The notes beneath the pieces are model-generated. The model ran no database searches, was not told where the DNA came from, and saw only the letters and a program-made list of their open reading frames with translations. Position numbers and translations under genes: made by a program. A stretch of DNA of 64,000 nt from Rhodococcus sp. SMB37. GTDB lineage: Bacteria > Actinomycetota > Actinomycetes > Mycobacteriales > Mycobacteriaceae. The first letter of the stretch is position 1; each line of letters starts with the position of its first letter. The stretch spans positions 62,001 through 126,000 of the forward strand of contig NZ_SLVY01000004.1 of the NCBI RefSeq assembly GCF_004345605.1, in the 5' to 3' direction. Below, in pieces: positions 8,145 to 17,619 of the stretch.

Positions 8145-9680
8145 CTACGTCGTGAACGTCTCTGTCATCGGGGCGGTAGTCGGAGGGAGGGTCACTATGC
8201 CGCCGCGGTCGACGACGTGCACGGTGGTACCGATGATGTCGGCGCCTGCGGCGAGGATCCGCGCACCGGCGGCGTCGGTGTGCCCCGACACGCGGCGGCC
8301 GTCGGGGGTCGTGCCGATGAGGAACCCGATGGTGGGGGTGCCGTCGCGGCCGAATTCTGCGGTGGCCGTGACGATCTCGATCTCACCCGAGTAGTCGAGC
8401 GCGGGCTCGGTCTCGGACGCGGACAACAGGACCGGCTCGGGATCGCCGATGTACCCGTTGCTGTGCGGTGTGCATCCGAGCACCACGACATGCTGGTAGG
8501 TGAGGTACCCGCCGTTGCCGTGCACGAGAGCGAGCTCGCCGTCGGTGCGCAGTCGACGCGCGACCGCGACGATCGAATGCAGCGTGTAGCTGTTGAGTGG
8601 TCCCCCGAAGAACGAGTGGCCGCCGGTGACGGTCGGGACGGTGTCGCGTGGGAGCCCGAGGTGCTCGACGAGCAGCTTGGGCACCACCGGGAAGCAACTG
8701 TAGGCATCGATGATGTCGAAGTCGCTTGCGTGGAGGTCTGCGCGGTCGAGCGTGCGGCGGAGCGCGTCGGCGAGCGCGGCGGAGTGGCCGAAATCGGCGC
8801 GGGCGAGCACGTCCGTCGGTTCGGTCGCACCAGCGCCGCCCCAGACGTAGAGAATCCGGTCGTCGGCGACGCCGAGTTCACGTGCTGTCGCGAGTGAGGT
8901 GACGACGACGGCCGCGGCCTGGTCTACGAACGGCATCGCATTCATCAGCAGGGGATAAGGATCGGTCACCGCGCGGTTCTTCGGACCGACGGTGCGGATG
9001 TCCTCGGAGGTACGCACGTCCGGATTCCACGAGACCGGGTTGTCCGCCGCGATCTCGGAGAACGTGCCGTAGAGCTCCGCGGACCACTCGATCGACTTCT
9101 CGCGGGAGTGCCCGAGCCGGTGACTGAGCCGGTTCTCGAACAGCGGGTACACGCGGGTGGGAACCACCATCGCGGCGCGCTGCATCGCGGCGCTGCCCAG
9201 GTCGTCCGGATCGAATGCCGGGGGGCCGCCGGGGGCGGCGATCCAGCCGAGTGCGGCCGGGTCGGTTCCGGCCTTGAGTGCATTGCTGATGGAGGCCTGG
9301 GCCTCGCCTCCGACGAGAAGCGCGACGGAGCTGGTGCCGTTCGCGATGTCGTATGCGATCCGGTCGAGCTGTGCGGCCGGCCAGTGGCCGCCGATCGGGG
9401 TCGTCGACGTGTGCTCGGGGGCGGCGCTGATGCGTTCGGCGAGTAGTCCGGGCAGGTCGTCGTACGACCAGCTCGCGGTCTTCACCGCGCGGACGGTGTC
9501 GATGCGGGAGACGAGTTCGTCTGCGAGACCGGTGTCGGCCAGCGCGGCGCGGGTCGCTTCGACGATCAGGTCGAGTGGTTCCCGGGGGTCTGCGGGTGCG
9601 CCGGCGCGCCCTGATCGCAGGTCGCCGACGCCGATCACGACCGGTGTCCGTGCTGGCTCTGTCCGTGCAGGGTCTGTCAT
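8145..9680 (-). CDS. Thiolase-family acetyl-CoA acetyltransferase-like protein
   Basis: 511 residues, thiolase/SCP-x-like fold. N-terminal VVIGVGDLRSGRAG and a C-terminal region with HGNGGYLTYQHVVVLG are typical of the actinobacterial group annotated as acetyl-CoA acetyltransferase. The usual nucleophilic Cys position near residue 90 reads as NGTSSVALLVGGEAQAS, without an obvious Cys, so degradative thiolase chemistry is unproven; the C-terminal GGHSFFGGPLNSY block is retained. ATG 9680 has GAGG upstream. It is divergent from a TetR gene, with a palindrome between them that probably mediates repression. Confidence 0.85.
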   Translation of the reverse strand: MTDPARTEPARTPVVIGVGDLRSGRAGAPADPREPLDLIVEATRAALADTGLADELVSRIDTVRAVKTASWSYDDLPGLLAERISAAPEHTSTTPIGGHWPAAQLDRIAYDIANGTSSVALLVGGEAQASISNALKAGTDPAALGWIAAPGGPPAFDPDDLGSAAMQRAAMVVPTRVYPLFENRLSHRLGHSREKSIEWSAELYGTFSEIAADNPVSWNPDVRTSEDIRTVGPKNRAVTDPYPLLMNAMPFVDQAAAVVVTSLATARELGVADDRILYVWGGAGATEPTDVLARADFGHSAALADALRRTLDRADLHASDFDIIDAYSCFPVVPKLLVEHLGLPRDTVPTVTGGHSFFGGPLNSYTLHSIVAVARRLRTDGELALVHGNGGYLTYQHVVVLGCTPHSNGYIGDPEPVLLSASETEPALDYSGEIEIVTATAEFGRDGTPTIGFLIGTTPDGRRVSGHTDAAGARILAAGADIIGTTVHVVDRGGIVTLPPTTAPMTETFTT

Positions 9681-9720
9681 CGAGGGCCTCGTGGTCGTCG
9701 GGGGTGGCACTCCGAGCGTA

Positions 9721-9743
9721 ATACGGACTGATTCAGTCTGTAT
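9721..9743. promoter_or_regulatory. TetR-type palindromic operator
   Basis: A 23-bp inverted repeat with 11-bp arms around a central T. The left arm ATACGGACTGA and right arm TCAGTCTGTAT differ at a single pair. It lies 41 bp upstream of the thiolase start and 29 bp upstream of the tetR start, so one dimer could repress both divergent genes. Confidence 0.75.
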
Positions 9744-9772
9744 ATCGAGGTGTGGTCTGGCACACTCATCGC

Positions 9773-10420
9773 GTGACCGATACCCCCGCTCGTCGCCGCG
9801 GCAGGCCACGCGACGCCGACCTCGAGGACCGAGTGTTCGATGCCGTGCTCGAGGTGTATGCCGAAACCAGTTGGCGCGGCTTCACCCTCGACGCCGTGGG
9901 TCGCCGGGCCCGTGTAGGGCGGGCCGCGCTGTACCGGCGGTGGGATACCAAGGACGAGCTTCTCGTCCAGGCGCTCGAGGCCCGCAGTCCACTTCCTGTC
10001 CCGATCGACACCGGCGCGCTGCGTTCCGACCTGACCGAACTCGCGCGACAACTCCTGCACGGGTACCGCACACCATCAGGCCTCGTCAGTCTACGCGTGG
10101 CGCTCGACTCGCGAGTCAATCCGGAGTTGCTCGCCCATCTGACCCGGACGCTCAATCGCAGCCGGATCCTCGCGGCGCGCACCATCGTGCACCGTGCGGT
10201 CGAGCGCGGTGAACTCGATCCCGGAACTTCCGTCACGCTCCTGCTCGAAATCGTGACCGGGGCCGTACTCAGTCACGCACTGTTCGGGCTCTCCGACCCC
10301 GCGCCGGACGACGACGACGCGTACGCGGACCGCATCGTCGAGGTGGTCGTCGGAGCACTGCACGGTGCGGGATCGGTGTCCGATCCGAAACGCAAGAGCC
10401 AGAGCGTAATCGAACTGTAA
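9773..10420 (+). CDS. TetR/AcrR-family transcriptional regulator
   Basis: 215 residues. The N-terminal TetR helix-turn-helix reads FTLDAVGRRARVGRAALYRRWDTKDEL (recognition helix around residues 38-60, shown here only to locate it) after a basic start. The remainder is the ligand-binding domain. GTG 9773 is preferred; GTG 9752 is possible but would place the coding region nearer the operator. It is divergent from the thiolase gene, with the 9721-9743 palindrome between them, so autoregulation and thiolase control are likely. The effector, perhaps an acyl-CoA, is unknown. Confidence 0.9.
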   Translation: MTDTPARRRGRPRDADLEDRVFDAVLEVYAETSWRGFTLDAVGRRARVGRAALYRRWDTKDELLVQALEARSPLPVPIDTGALRSDLTELARQLLHGYRTPSGLVSLRVALDSRVNPELLAHLTRTLNRSRILAARTIVHRAVERGELDPGTSVTLLLEIVTGAVLSHALFGLSDPAPDDDDAYADRIVEVVVGALHGAGSVSDPKRKSQSVIEL

Positions 10421-10511
10421 TAGAGCTGACCGGCGGGTCTTTCATTCGGACATCGTCCGGCCGTGATCCGGGATAGCCTTGCAACAGGTACGCGGTGATG
10501 GGAGATCAGCG

Positions 10512-10997
10512 ATGGATCTGGAGGCAATGGAGCAGATTGCGCAGGTCAAGTATCGCTACGCGAGAACCCTCGATACGAAGAACTGGGAAGAACTCACCGA
10601 CACTCTCGTGCCCGAGGCCACCGCGGTATACGGCGAACATCTCAGTTTCGAATCCCGCGACGTCTTCATCAACTTCCTCGAGAACACACTCGGCCTCCAC
10701 ATGGTCACAGAACACCACTGCAGTCACCCCGAGATCCGGATCGACGAGAGCGGCCGAACGGCAACGGGAACATGGCTGCTCGCGGACACCGTCATCGTTC
10801 CGGAAGACGGCATGATCCTGCGTGGGTCGGCGTACTACCACGATCGGTACGTCCGCTGCGACGACGGTGCCTGGCGGATCGCGCACACCGGATACGAACG
10901 TAACTGGGAGACGGTCGTATCCCTGGCGGACATGCCCTCGTTCCGGCTGAGCAGCAACCGATGGGCAATGCTCCAGCAGCCTCCGCGCGCGTCCTGA
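10512..10997 (+). CDS. SnoaL-like / NTF2-fold protein
   Basis: 161 residues with the NTF2-like alpha+beta cone pattern: an N-terminal helix (QIAQVKYRYARTLDTKNWEEL), then strands with ATGTWLLADTVI and GSAYYHDRYVRCDDGAWRIAH. Such proteins act as hydratases, isomerases or ligand binders; the Tyr/Asp-rich start and central HHCSHPEI are typical of the SnoaL_4 type. ATG 10512 has GGGAG upstream. It stands between the TetR gene and a VOC gene on the same strand. Substrate unknown. Confidence 0.82.
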   Translation: MDLEAMEQIAQVKYRYARTLDTKNWEELTDTLVPEATAVYGEHLSFESRDVFINFLENTLGLHMVTEHHCSHPEIRIDESGRTATGTWLLADTVIVPEDGMILRGSAYYHDRYVRCDDGAWRIAHTGYERNWETVVSLADMPSFRLSSNRWAMLQQPPRAS

Positions 10998-11038
10998 AAT
11001 CGCACGAGATGGTGAGACGTCCGAAAGGAGGGGTGCCC

Positions 11039-11473
11039 ATGGCGACCCCCGACGACACGGTGTTTCCTCCGGCCGGCGCGATCCCGTATCTCACGGTGGG
11101 GCACGGCCGCGACGCAATCGACTGGTATGGAAGCGCGTTCGGTGCAACGCTGCAGGGTGAGCCGATCTTCATGGACGACGGCAGGCTCGGCCACGCCGAA
11201 CTGGGCTTCCCGACGGGCATGGTGTATCTCGCGGAGGAGTTCCCCGAGATGGGCCTGACCGCACCGGCCGGGGGAGCGACGTCGGTGAGCCTGATGCTTC
11301 CGGTCGCGGACACGGATACCGTCCTCGAACGTGCCCGCGCCGCCGGCGGGAGGGTCGAACGGTGGATCTCGGAGAATCACGGTCACCGGAATGCCACATT
11401 GATCGACCCGTTCGGGCATCGGTGGATGCTTGTCGGTCCGCTCACCGGGAGTCCGGCGACGGGTGAACCGTAG
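11039..11473 (+). CDS. VOC / glyoxalase-fold protein
   Basis: 144 residues. It matches the PhnB/YraH-type vicinal oxygen chelate pattern, with two beta-alpha-beta-beta-beta units: AIPYLTVGHGRDAIDWYGSAFG in the first half, and DTVLERARAAGG followed by IDPFGHRWMLVG in the second. ATG 11039 is preceded by AAAGGAGGGG, an excellent ribosome site. The potential metal ligands are not fully conserved, so a metal-free or binding role is possible. Catalytic activity is not assignable from sequence. Confidence 0.85.
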   Translation: MATPDDTVFPPAGAIPYLTVGHGRDAIDWYGSAFGATLQGEPIFMDDGRLGHAELGFPTGMVYLAEEFPEMGLTAPAGGATSVSLMLPVADTDTVLERARAAGGRVERWISENHGHRNATLIDPFGHRWMLVGPLTGSPATGEP

Positions 11474-11533
11474 AATTAGCCGACCCGCACGCACAGGTCA
11501 CGCTTGTCGTGCGCGACCGGTAGGCTCCGGCCC

Positions 11534-12571
11534 GTGAAAGAGTCGTTCATCCGCACACACGTCGCCAACGGGGTCGGCGAGGTGCAACTCGACCGGCCCG
11601 AAGCGCTCAACGCGCTCGATGGGTCGATGATCCGAGACATGCACGCTGCATTGCTGCAGTGGCGTGACGACGCCGCTGTCACGGCGGTACTCGTCACGAG
11701 CCGCTCCGACCGGGCCTTCTGCGCGGGTGGCGACATCAAGCCTGCCCGCGAATCGGTGCTGGCCGGCGATTTCGACACGGTGCGCGAATCCTTCGCGGCC
11801 GAGTATCGACTCGACGCGCTCGTGGCCACCTACCCGAAGCCGTATCTCGCGGTTCTCGACGGCGTCACTCTGGGCGGCGGTCTCGGAATCTCGGTGCACG
11901 GCGCGGTGCGGGTCGTGACGGAGAAAGCATCGTTCGCGATGCCCGAAACCGCGATCGGATTCATCCCCGACGTCGGATCGAGCCACTTTCTTCCCCGCCT
12001 CAGAGGCACCGCCGTGCGCTGCGACGCGGTCGGGATGTACCTGGCTGTGACGGGAGCTCGGATCGGGGCAGGTGATGCGCTCGCGGTGGGCCTCGCGACC
12101 CATTTCGTTCCCAGCGATCGCGTCGACGATCTTGCCGACCGCATCCGCGCGGGTTTGTGGCAGGCTGCCCTCGACGAATTCGTCGTGCCCGCACCGGCAT
12201 CCGAGCTCGAACAGCGCTTCGCCGACATCGAGGCCGTGTTCGGAGACGGAACGATCGACGACATGCTGGGTCGGCTCACCGATACCGACTCAGACATCGA
12301 TGCCGAGTGGGCCGCGCGGACGCTCGCAGCGGTGCGCGCCCTGTCGCCGACCAGTGTGTGTGCCACGGTCGAACTGATGCGGCGCGGTGCCGAGAGCACC
12401 CTCGAAGAATGCCTCGCTCGCGAACTCGGGGTGGCCGTGCGTATCAGTGCGGTCCCGGATTTTGCGGAAGGTGTGCGCGCCGCGCTGGTCGACAAGGACC
12501 GCTCACCGCGATGGTCGCCCTCGCAGGTCGAGGAGGTGGATCCGAAGACCGTCGCCGCATTGTTCGACTGA
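11534..12571 (+). CDS. Enoyl-CoA hydratase-family / 3-hydroxyisobutyryl-CoA hydrolase
   Basis: 345 residues, crotonase fold. Features are the RPEALNALDGSM start, the oxyanion-hole region FCAGGDIK, GVTLGGGLGISVHG and MPETAIGFIPDVGSSHFLPRL. The long C-terminal domain ends FAEGVRAALVDKDRSPRWSP, which is characteristic of 3-hydroxyisobutyryl-CoA hydrolase of valine breakdown rather than plain enoyl-CoA hydratase. GTG 11534 is chosen as the start of the conserved region. It is convergent with the low-complexity gene that follows. Confidence 0.87.
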   Translation: MKESFIRTHVANGVGEVQLDRPEALNALDGSMIRDMHAALLQWRDDAAVTAVLVTSRSDRAFCAGGDIKPARESVLAGDFDTVRESFAAEYRLDALVATYPKPYLAVLDGVTLGGGLGISVHGAVRVVTEKASFAMPETAIGFIPDVGSSHFLPRLRGTAVRCDAVGMYLAVTGARIGAGDALAVGLATHFVPSDRVDDLADRIRAGLWQAALDEFVVPAPASELEQRFADIEAVFGDGTIDDMLGRLTDTDSDIDAEWAARTLAAVRALSPTSVCATVELMRRGAESTLEECLARELGVAVRISAVPDFAEGVRAALVDKDRSPRWSPSQVEEVDPKTVAALFD

Positions 12572-12594
12572 GCGGTGCAGCGGCCCTGAGTGGT

Positions 12595-13209
12595 TCAGCG
12601 GATGAAGCGGTGTGGTGATTGCAGATCGACCACAATCGGCTGACCACCGAGCGTCGCGTGGATCTCGGGCTTCTCGAGACCGCCTGCCACCAGATATTCA
12701 CCGAGGAGTTGCAGCAGTTCGTCGGTGTCGATCGTCGGGTCGATCCCGTGGGACGACCGCGAACCGAGCTCGCCGTGGGCCAGACGCGCAGCGATCCGCA
12801 CCGACGCGACACCCATCGAATTACGGCGTGCGGGCGCGCCGGACTTCGAGGCGGTGCCGAGCGTGCCGGAGGCATCGGTGCTCGATCCGTTGGTACTGGT
12901 CGTGCTGCCGTTGGTGCTGGTGCTGCTCGTCACCGAGGACGTCCCTTCGTTCGTGGTTCCGGCGCCCACCCCGCCGGCCGGGTTGCGGTCGATCGCGTGC
13001 ACACCCGGTGTGTCACCCGCGGTGAGCACTGTCATCGGTGTGCTGCTCGGGAGCGGTGTGCTCGGCAACGGGTAGACGAAGGTGCCCGACCGCTTCGGGG
13101 CCTTCGACCGCCCACCCGACCGGGACTGCCCGGCTTCGGTGGCGCTGGTCTCGGTCGTCCCGCCCTTCGGCAGTTCTCCCGACGGCACGGACGATGCATC
13201 GTCGTTCAT
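12595..13209 (-). CDS. Hypothetical protein with Ser/Thr/Gly-rich low-complexity region
   Basis: 204 residues from ATG 13209, which has CAGGAGC upstream. The N-terminal half is disordered, with a Ser/Thr/Asn repeat tract (TSTNGSTTSTNGSS) and basic stretches. The last 75 residues look folded (ASVRIAARLAHGELG, DTDELLQLLGEYLVAGG, IHATLGGQPIVVDLQ). No signal peptide, membrane segment or recognised domain. It follows prfC by 105 bp on the same strand and may be cotranscribed. Function unknown. Confidence 0.7.
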   Translation of the reverse strand: MNDDASSVPSGELPKGGTTETSATEAGQSRSGGRSKAPKRSGTFVYPLPSTPLPSSTPMTVLTAGDTPGVHAIDRNPAGGVGAGTTNEGTSSVTSSTSTNGSTTSTNGSSTDASGTLGTASKSGAPARRNSMGVASVRIAARLAHGELGSRSSHGIDPTIDTDELLQLLGEYLVAGGLEKPEIHATLGGQPIVVDLQSPHRFIR

Positions 13210-13314
13210 TGGAAAGCTCCTGAAATCACCCGAGCGTGCGTGCTCGACGGCAGCAAATTACCAGGAGGAGGGTGTCCGCGTCACCCCGTATGTCCGGTAT
13301 TTACTGTTGACGGA

Positions 13315-15009
13315 TCAATCCGTCGCGGCGACCAAGGGCTCGAGGGTGAGGTCGGGGAGTTCTTTCTGGATGTACTGCAGCCGCCACTTGTCGCTGACGA
13401 GTGCGAGCAACACGCCGTCGGACCGCTCGAACACCTCGACGCCACGCTGACGGTTGAGTTCGGTGGTCGACTCGGCATCGGTGCGGCGCGCCAGCGCGTA
13501 TCCGAGCGGCTCGATCTTCGGGTCGACGTTGTACTCGGCCTTCATTCGCGCCGCGACCACCTCGAACTGCATGGGGCCGACCGCCGCCATCACCGGCGAC
13601 GCATCGCCGCGGATGTCGTTGCGGAGGATCTGCACGACGCCCTCGGAATCGAGCTGGTCGACGGCCTTGCGGAACTGCTTGTACTTCGACGCGCTCTCGG
13701 CCCGCAGGATCGCGAAGTGCTCGGGTGCGAACGACGGGATGGGCGGGAACTCGACCTTCTTGTCGACGAACAGCGTGTGGCCGGGGGCCAGGGCTGTGGC
13801 GTTGACCAGGCCGACCACATCGCCCGGATAGGCATTCTCGACGGTGGTGCGTTCGCGTCCGAATACGGTCAGTGCGTACTTCGTCGCGAACGGCTTGCCG
13901 GTCTGGGCGTGGGTGACGACCATGCCGCGTTCGAACACACCCGAGACGACGCGCATGAAGGCGAGGCGGTCGCGGTGGGCGGTGTCCATTCCGGCTTGCA
14001 CCTTGAACACCACGGCGCTGAACGGGTCGTCGACCTCGCGGGGTGTGTCGTCGATGGCCAGGCGGGCCCGCGGCGGCGGGGCAAGCGCAACGAGGGTGTC
14101 GAGGATCTGGCGGACACCGAAGTTGAGCATCGCGGATGCGAAGATCACCGGCGATGTCTGGCCCGCCAGGAACAGCTCCTGGTCGTGATCCTGCCCGCTC
14201 GCCGACAACAGTTCCGATTCCTCGGCGGCCTCGGTCCAGGTGTCGCCCTCGCGTTCGAGCGCGACCTCGGGGGTCAGGTGCTCCTCGGGGGCGATCTTCG
14301 CGCCGCCCGCGGTGCGCGTGAACTTGATGTATTCGACGGCTTCGCCCGCGTGTTCGTCGAGACCGCGCCGAAGCAGGCCGCGGAAGTCACCTGCGATACC
14401 CACGGGCCAGAACAGTGGCGTCGGGGTGAGTCCGATCCGCTCGTCGATTTCGTCGAGCAGTTCGAGAGGTGTCTGACCGGGGCGGTCCCACTTGTTGATC
14501 ACTGTGATCACCGGGATGCCACGGTGGCGGCACACCTGGAACAGCTTCAACGTCTGCGGCTCGAGGCCCTTCGCGGCGTCGATGAGCATCACGGCCGCGT
14601 CGACGGCAGTGAGCACGCGGTAGGTGTCCTCGGAGAAGTCGGAGTGGCCGGGGGTGTCGACGAGGTTGATGACGTTGACGGTGTCGACACCGTCCTCGGA
14701 CTTCGGTGCCTCGGAAGACGCGTAGTTGAACTGCAGCGCGGTGGAGCTGACCGAGATGCCGCGGGCCTTCTCCATTTCCATCCAGTCGGACACGGTGGAT
14801 TTGCGGCCCGCTTTGCCGTGGACGGCGCCGGCCTCCGAGATGACCTTCGCGTGCAGTGCGAGGGCCTCGGTGAGAGTGGACTTACCGGCGTCCGGATGGG
14901 AGATGACAGCGAACGTGCGCCGCCGCAGCGCCTCGGAACGGATTTCGTTCGACGAAGCGGGCTTCGCGGCGTTGGTGGATTCGCTGGCGGAGGCGGGCGG
15001 GGTACTCAA
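13315..15009 (-). CDS. prfC: Peptide chain release factor 3
   Basis: Translational GTPase that recycles RF1/RF2 from the ribosome after termination. The 564-residue product has G1 SHPDAGKST, G3 VDTPGH, and G4 as NKWD where NKLD is commoner, followed by the beta-barrel domains and the RF3 C-terminal domain (FVDKKVEFPPIPSFAPEH, GPMQFEVVAARMKAEY). The best start is TTG 15009 after GAGAGG; no ATG or GTG occurs before the conserved G domain. It is divergent from the acyl ligase gene. Confidence 0.95.
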   Translation of the reverse strand: MSTPPASASESTNAAKPASSNEIRSEALRRRTFAVISHPDAGKSTLTEALALHAKVISEAGAVHGKAGRKSTVSDWMEMEKARGISVSSTALQFNYASSEAPKSEDGVDTVNVINLVDTPGHSDFSEDTYRVLTAVDAAVMLIDAAKGLEPQTLKLFQVCRHRGIPVITVINKWDRPGQTPLELLDEIDERIGLTPTPLFWPVGIAGDFRGLLRRGLDEHAGEAVEYIKFTRTAGGAKIAPEEHLTPEVALEREGDTWTEAAEESELLSASGQDHDQELFLAGQTSPVIFASAMLNFGVRQILDTLVALAPPPRARLAIDDTPREVDDPFSAVVFKVQAGMDTAHRDRLAFMRVVSGVFERGMVVTHAQTGKPFATKYALTVFGRERTTVENAYPGDVVGLVNATALAPGHTLFVDKKVEFPPIPSFAPEHFAILRAESASKYKQFRKAVDQLDSEGVVQILRNDIRGDASPVMAAVGPMQFEVVAARMKAEYNVDPKIEPLGYALARRTDAESTTELNRQRGVEVFERSDGVLLALVSDKWRLQYIQKELPDLTLEPLVAATD

Positions 15010-15214
15010 CGCGGGAAACCTCTCGAAACTTCTGGTGGGGGACTATCGCAGGCAACTCGTCCATGTTACTAGGCGATTCGGTGTCGTTTTCCCTGAGATT
15101 CGATCACGTTTCCCGGGAGAGGGTCCCCGGTCGACCGATTCGAGGTCACTCTGATTCGTGGGGTCGGGATTTCGACACAAGAAGGCTCGGTCGTATCGGA
15201 ACGAGGAGTGTTTC

Positions 15215-16849
15215 GTGAGCAGGTTCACTGATGAGATGTACGCGACGGGGCGCGAAAGTACACGAGGTCTGATCACCGGCGAGCCGGACTCGCCGCGTCG
15301 GCAGACCTGGACGCAGATCCACGAGCAGGCTCGCTGCATGGCGGGGTGCCTGGCAGCGGGTGGGGTCGCACGGGGGGACGCGGTCGCGGTCCTGGCCGGA
15401 CTTCCCGTCGACATCGCCCCGATCTGTCAGGGCGTGTGGATGCGCGGCGCAAGCATCACGATGCTGCACCAGCCCACCCCGCGCACCGATCTCGACGGAT
15501 GGACGCGCGACACGGAGACCGTGTTGCGCATGATCGGCGCGCAGATCGTGGTGCTAGGTGCTCCGTTCGACATCGCGGAACCGCTGCTCCGGGAGCGTGG
15601 CATCGAGGTCGTCACCACCTCGGAACTGCGCGCGGGCAGGGCGATCGACCCGGTCGAGACCGCGGAGTCCGACATCGTGCTGCAGCAGTTGACGTCCGGA
15701 TCCACTGGTTCGCCGAAGGCCGTGCAGATCACGCACGAGAACTTCTACGTCAACGCGTACGCGATGTTCGAACGCATCAAGTTCTCGCTCGACGACGACG
15801 TCATGATCAGCTGGCTGCCGTTGTTCCACGACATGGGCATGGTCGGATTCCTCAGCGTCCCCATGCAGATGGGCGGCGAGGTCGTCTCCGTGACTCCGCT
15901 CGACTTCCTGCGGGCACCGATGTTGTGGGCGGATCTCATCACCAAGTATCGCGGGACCGTCACTGCTGCACCGAATTTCGCGTATTCACTACTGGCGCGC
16001 AAGCTCGCTCGGGCCGCGGACGGTGCGGTGGATCTGTCGTCGGTCAAATGGATGTGGAACGGCGCTGAACCCGTCGACCCCGACACGATGAACGCTCTCG
16101 CGGAGGCGGGAGCCCGATTCGGGCTCGACCCCACGGCCCTTGCCCCTGTCTACGGGATGGCGGAGACGACGCTGGCGGTGTCGGTGCCTGACCCCGGCCA
16201 CGGACAGGTGCTAGATGTCGTCGACCCGGATCTGCTCGAGTCGGGCGGGATGGCCGTGCCGTCGGCCCACTCGAACGCCCGTCGCATGCCGACGCTCGGG
16301 CACCTCGTCGCCGGACTCGAAGGGCGGGTCGTGGGTCACGACGGGCAGGAACTCCCCACCCGCGGGGTCGGGATCATCCAGTTGCGTGGCAAGGCCGTCA
16401 CACGCGGATACGTCACGGTCGACGGGCCGGTACCCGCGCAGGACAGCGAGGGCTGGCTCGACACCGGCGACGTCGGCTACTTCACCGAAGAGGGTCTCGT
16501 CGTCGTGTGCGGAAGGGTCAAGGACGTCATCATCATGGGCGGACGCAACATCTATCCCACCGATATCGAGCGCGCCGCGTGCAGTGTGGCCGGGGTGCGA
16601 CCGGGCAATGCCGTCGCGATCCGGCTGGATGCGGGTGACAAGCGGGAATCGTTCGCGGTGGCGGTCGAAACCAACCTCATCGACCACCTCGACGAAGTGC
16701 ACCGTATCGAGCACGAGGTCGTTCACGCGGTGTGCGCGGAAGTGGGGGCGCGTCCCCGCACGGTTGCGGTGCTCGGCCCGGGCAACATCCCGAAGACGTC
16801 GTCGGGCAAGCTGCGCCGCGGCACGTCGGCATCGCTGCTTCACCACTGA
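15215..16849 (+). CDS. Acyl-CoA / acyl-AMP ligase (Pks16/FadD-like)
   Basis: 544-residue ANL-superfamily adenylating enzyme. The P-loop is [18 protein letters not shown], followed by [11 protein letters not shown] and the hinge region [20 protein letters not shown]. The ending [20 protein letters not shown] is closer to fatty acyl-AMP ligases than to ordinary acyl-CoA synthetases. Position beside pth and rplY matches M. tuberculosis Rv1013 (pks16), an acyl-CoA synthetase-like gene despite its name. GTG 15215 follows ACGAGGAG. Substrate unknown; it could feed a lipid or polyketide pathway not in the window. Confidence 0.88.
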   Translation: MSRFTDEMYATGRESTRGLITGEPDSPRRQTWTQIHEQARCMAGCLAAGGVARGDAVAVLAGLPVDIAPICQGVWMRGASITMLHQPTPRTDLDGWTRDTETVLRMIGAQIVVLGAPFDIAEPLLRERGIEVVTTSELRAGRAIDPVETAESDIVLQQLTSGSTGSPKAVQITHENFYVNAYAMFERIKFSLDDDVMISWLPLFHDMGMVGFLSVPMQMGGEVVSVTPLDFLRAPMLWADLITKYRGTVTAAPNFAYSLLARKLARAADGAVDLSSVKWMWNGAEPVDPDTMNALAEAGARFGLDPTALAPVYGMAETTLAVSVPDPGHGQVLDVVDPDLLESGGMAVPSAHSNARRMPTLGHLVAGLEGRVVGHDGQELPTRGVGIIQLRGKAVTRGYVTVDGPVPAQDSEGWLDTGDVGYFTEEGLVVVCGRVKDVIIMGGRNIYPTDIERAACSVAGVRPGNAVAIRLDAGDKRESFAVAVETNLIDHLDEVHRIEHEVVHAVCAEVGARPRTVAVLGPGNIPKTSSGKLRRGTSASLLHH

Positions 16850-16854
16850 TGCCG

Positions 16855-16900
16855 CCGGTGCGTGCTTTCGGTAGTGGCCACTACCGAAAGCACGCACCGG
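16855..16900. terminator. Perfect 46-bp palindrome, likely bidirectional terminator
   Basis: Two exact 23-bp arms with no spacer (16855-16877 and 16878-16900), beginning CCGGTGCGTG and meeting at GTGG/CCAC. It lies 5 bp after the ligase stop and directly against the pth stop codon, between convergent genes. No U-tract follows on either strand. Confidence 0.8.
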
Positions 16901-17473
16901 TCAGTGGATGCGGTTCTGGGCGCCCTCGAGACCGAGTTTCAGGAGCAGTTCGACGGCGTCGGCGCCCTCTTCGCAGAGCACCCCGAGGTCCTTGCGCTCG
17001 GTGGAGGAGAAGGGTTTGAGTACGAAGTCCGCCGGATCTTGACGCCCCGGTGGCCGGCCGATCCCCATGCGCACTCGCAAGTAGTCCTTCGTGCTCAGCG
17101 CCGAGGACGTGGACCGCAGACCGTTGTGTCCGTTCTCGCCGCCGCCCTGCTTGAGGCGGATCGTGCCGTAATCGAGGTCGAGTTCGTCGTGGATCACGAT
17201 GATGTTCGCGGGCGAGACGGAGAAGAACTTGGCCAGACCCGCGACCGGACCACCTGACACGTTCATGTACGTGCGGGGCTTCGCGACGATCACCTGCCGT
17301 CCGTCGAGGCGGGCCTGCACGATCTCGGCGTTGCTCTTCTTGTGTGCGCTGAACTTCCCGCCGACCCGGTCGGCCAGCACGTCGGCAACCATGAAACCGA
17401 TGTTGTGTCGAGTGGTCTCGTACTTGGGGCCGGGGTTTCCCAGCCCCACGACGAGCGCGGTGTCCTCGCTCAC
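16901..17473 (-). CDS. pth: Peptidyl-tRNA hydrolase
   Basis: Releases tRNA from stalled peptidyl-tRNA. 190 residues with the family blocks [20 protein letters not shown] (catalytic His in RHNIG), [32 protein letters not shown] and GHNGLRS. GTG 17473 gives the standard N-terminus and has GGGAG upstream; the open frame before it reads non-conserved. It lies downstream of rplY on the same strand (rplY-pth order as in mycobacteria), and its stop abuts the large palindrome. Confidence 0.97.
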   Translation of the reverse strand: MSEDTALVVGLGNPGPKYETTRHNIGFMVADVLADRVGGKFSAHKKSNAEIVQARLDGRQVIVAKPRTYMNVSGGPVAGLAKFFSVSPANIIVIHDELDLDYGTIRLKQGGGENGHNGLRSTSSALSTKDYLRVRMGIGRPPGRQDPADFVLKPFSSTERKDLGVLCEEGADAVELLLKLGLEGAQNRIH

Positions 17474-17619
17474 GTGCAGGTTCTCCCTCGAACTTTGTGT
17501 GGCTGCATGATGTGTGGCTGGGTTCTGCTCAGCAGAACGCGCGTGCGGCGCGCCACCCCGAAGGATGACGCGCCGCACGAAAGACTTCACTGAACCCGAA
17601 TGATTCGAGCAGGTCAGGC

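Noticed and set aside
12619-15072. Very long open frame (817 codons) on the plus strand
   Set aside because: It is the shadow of prfC and the low-complexity gene on the minus strand; composition is Arg/Gly/Asp-rich with no recognisable domain, while the opposite strand has complete RF3 motifs.
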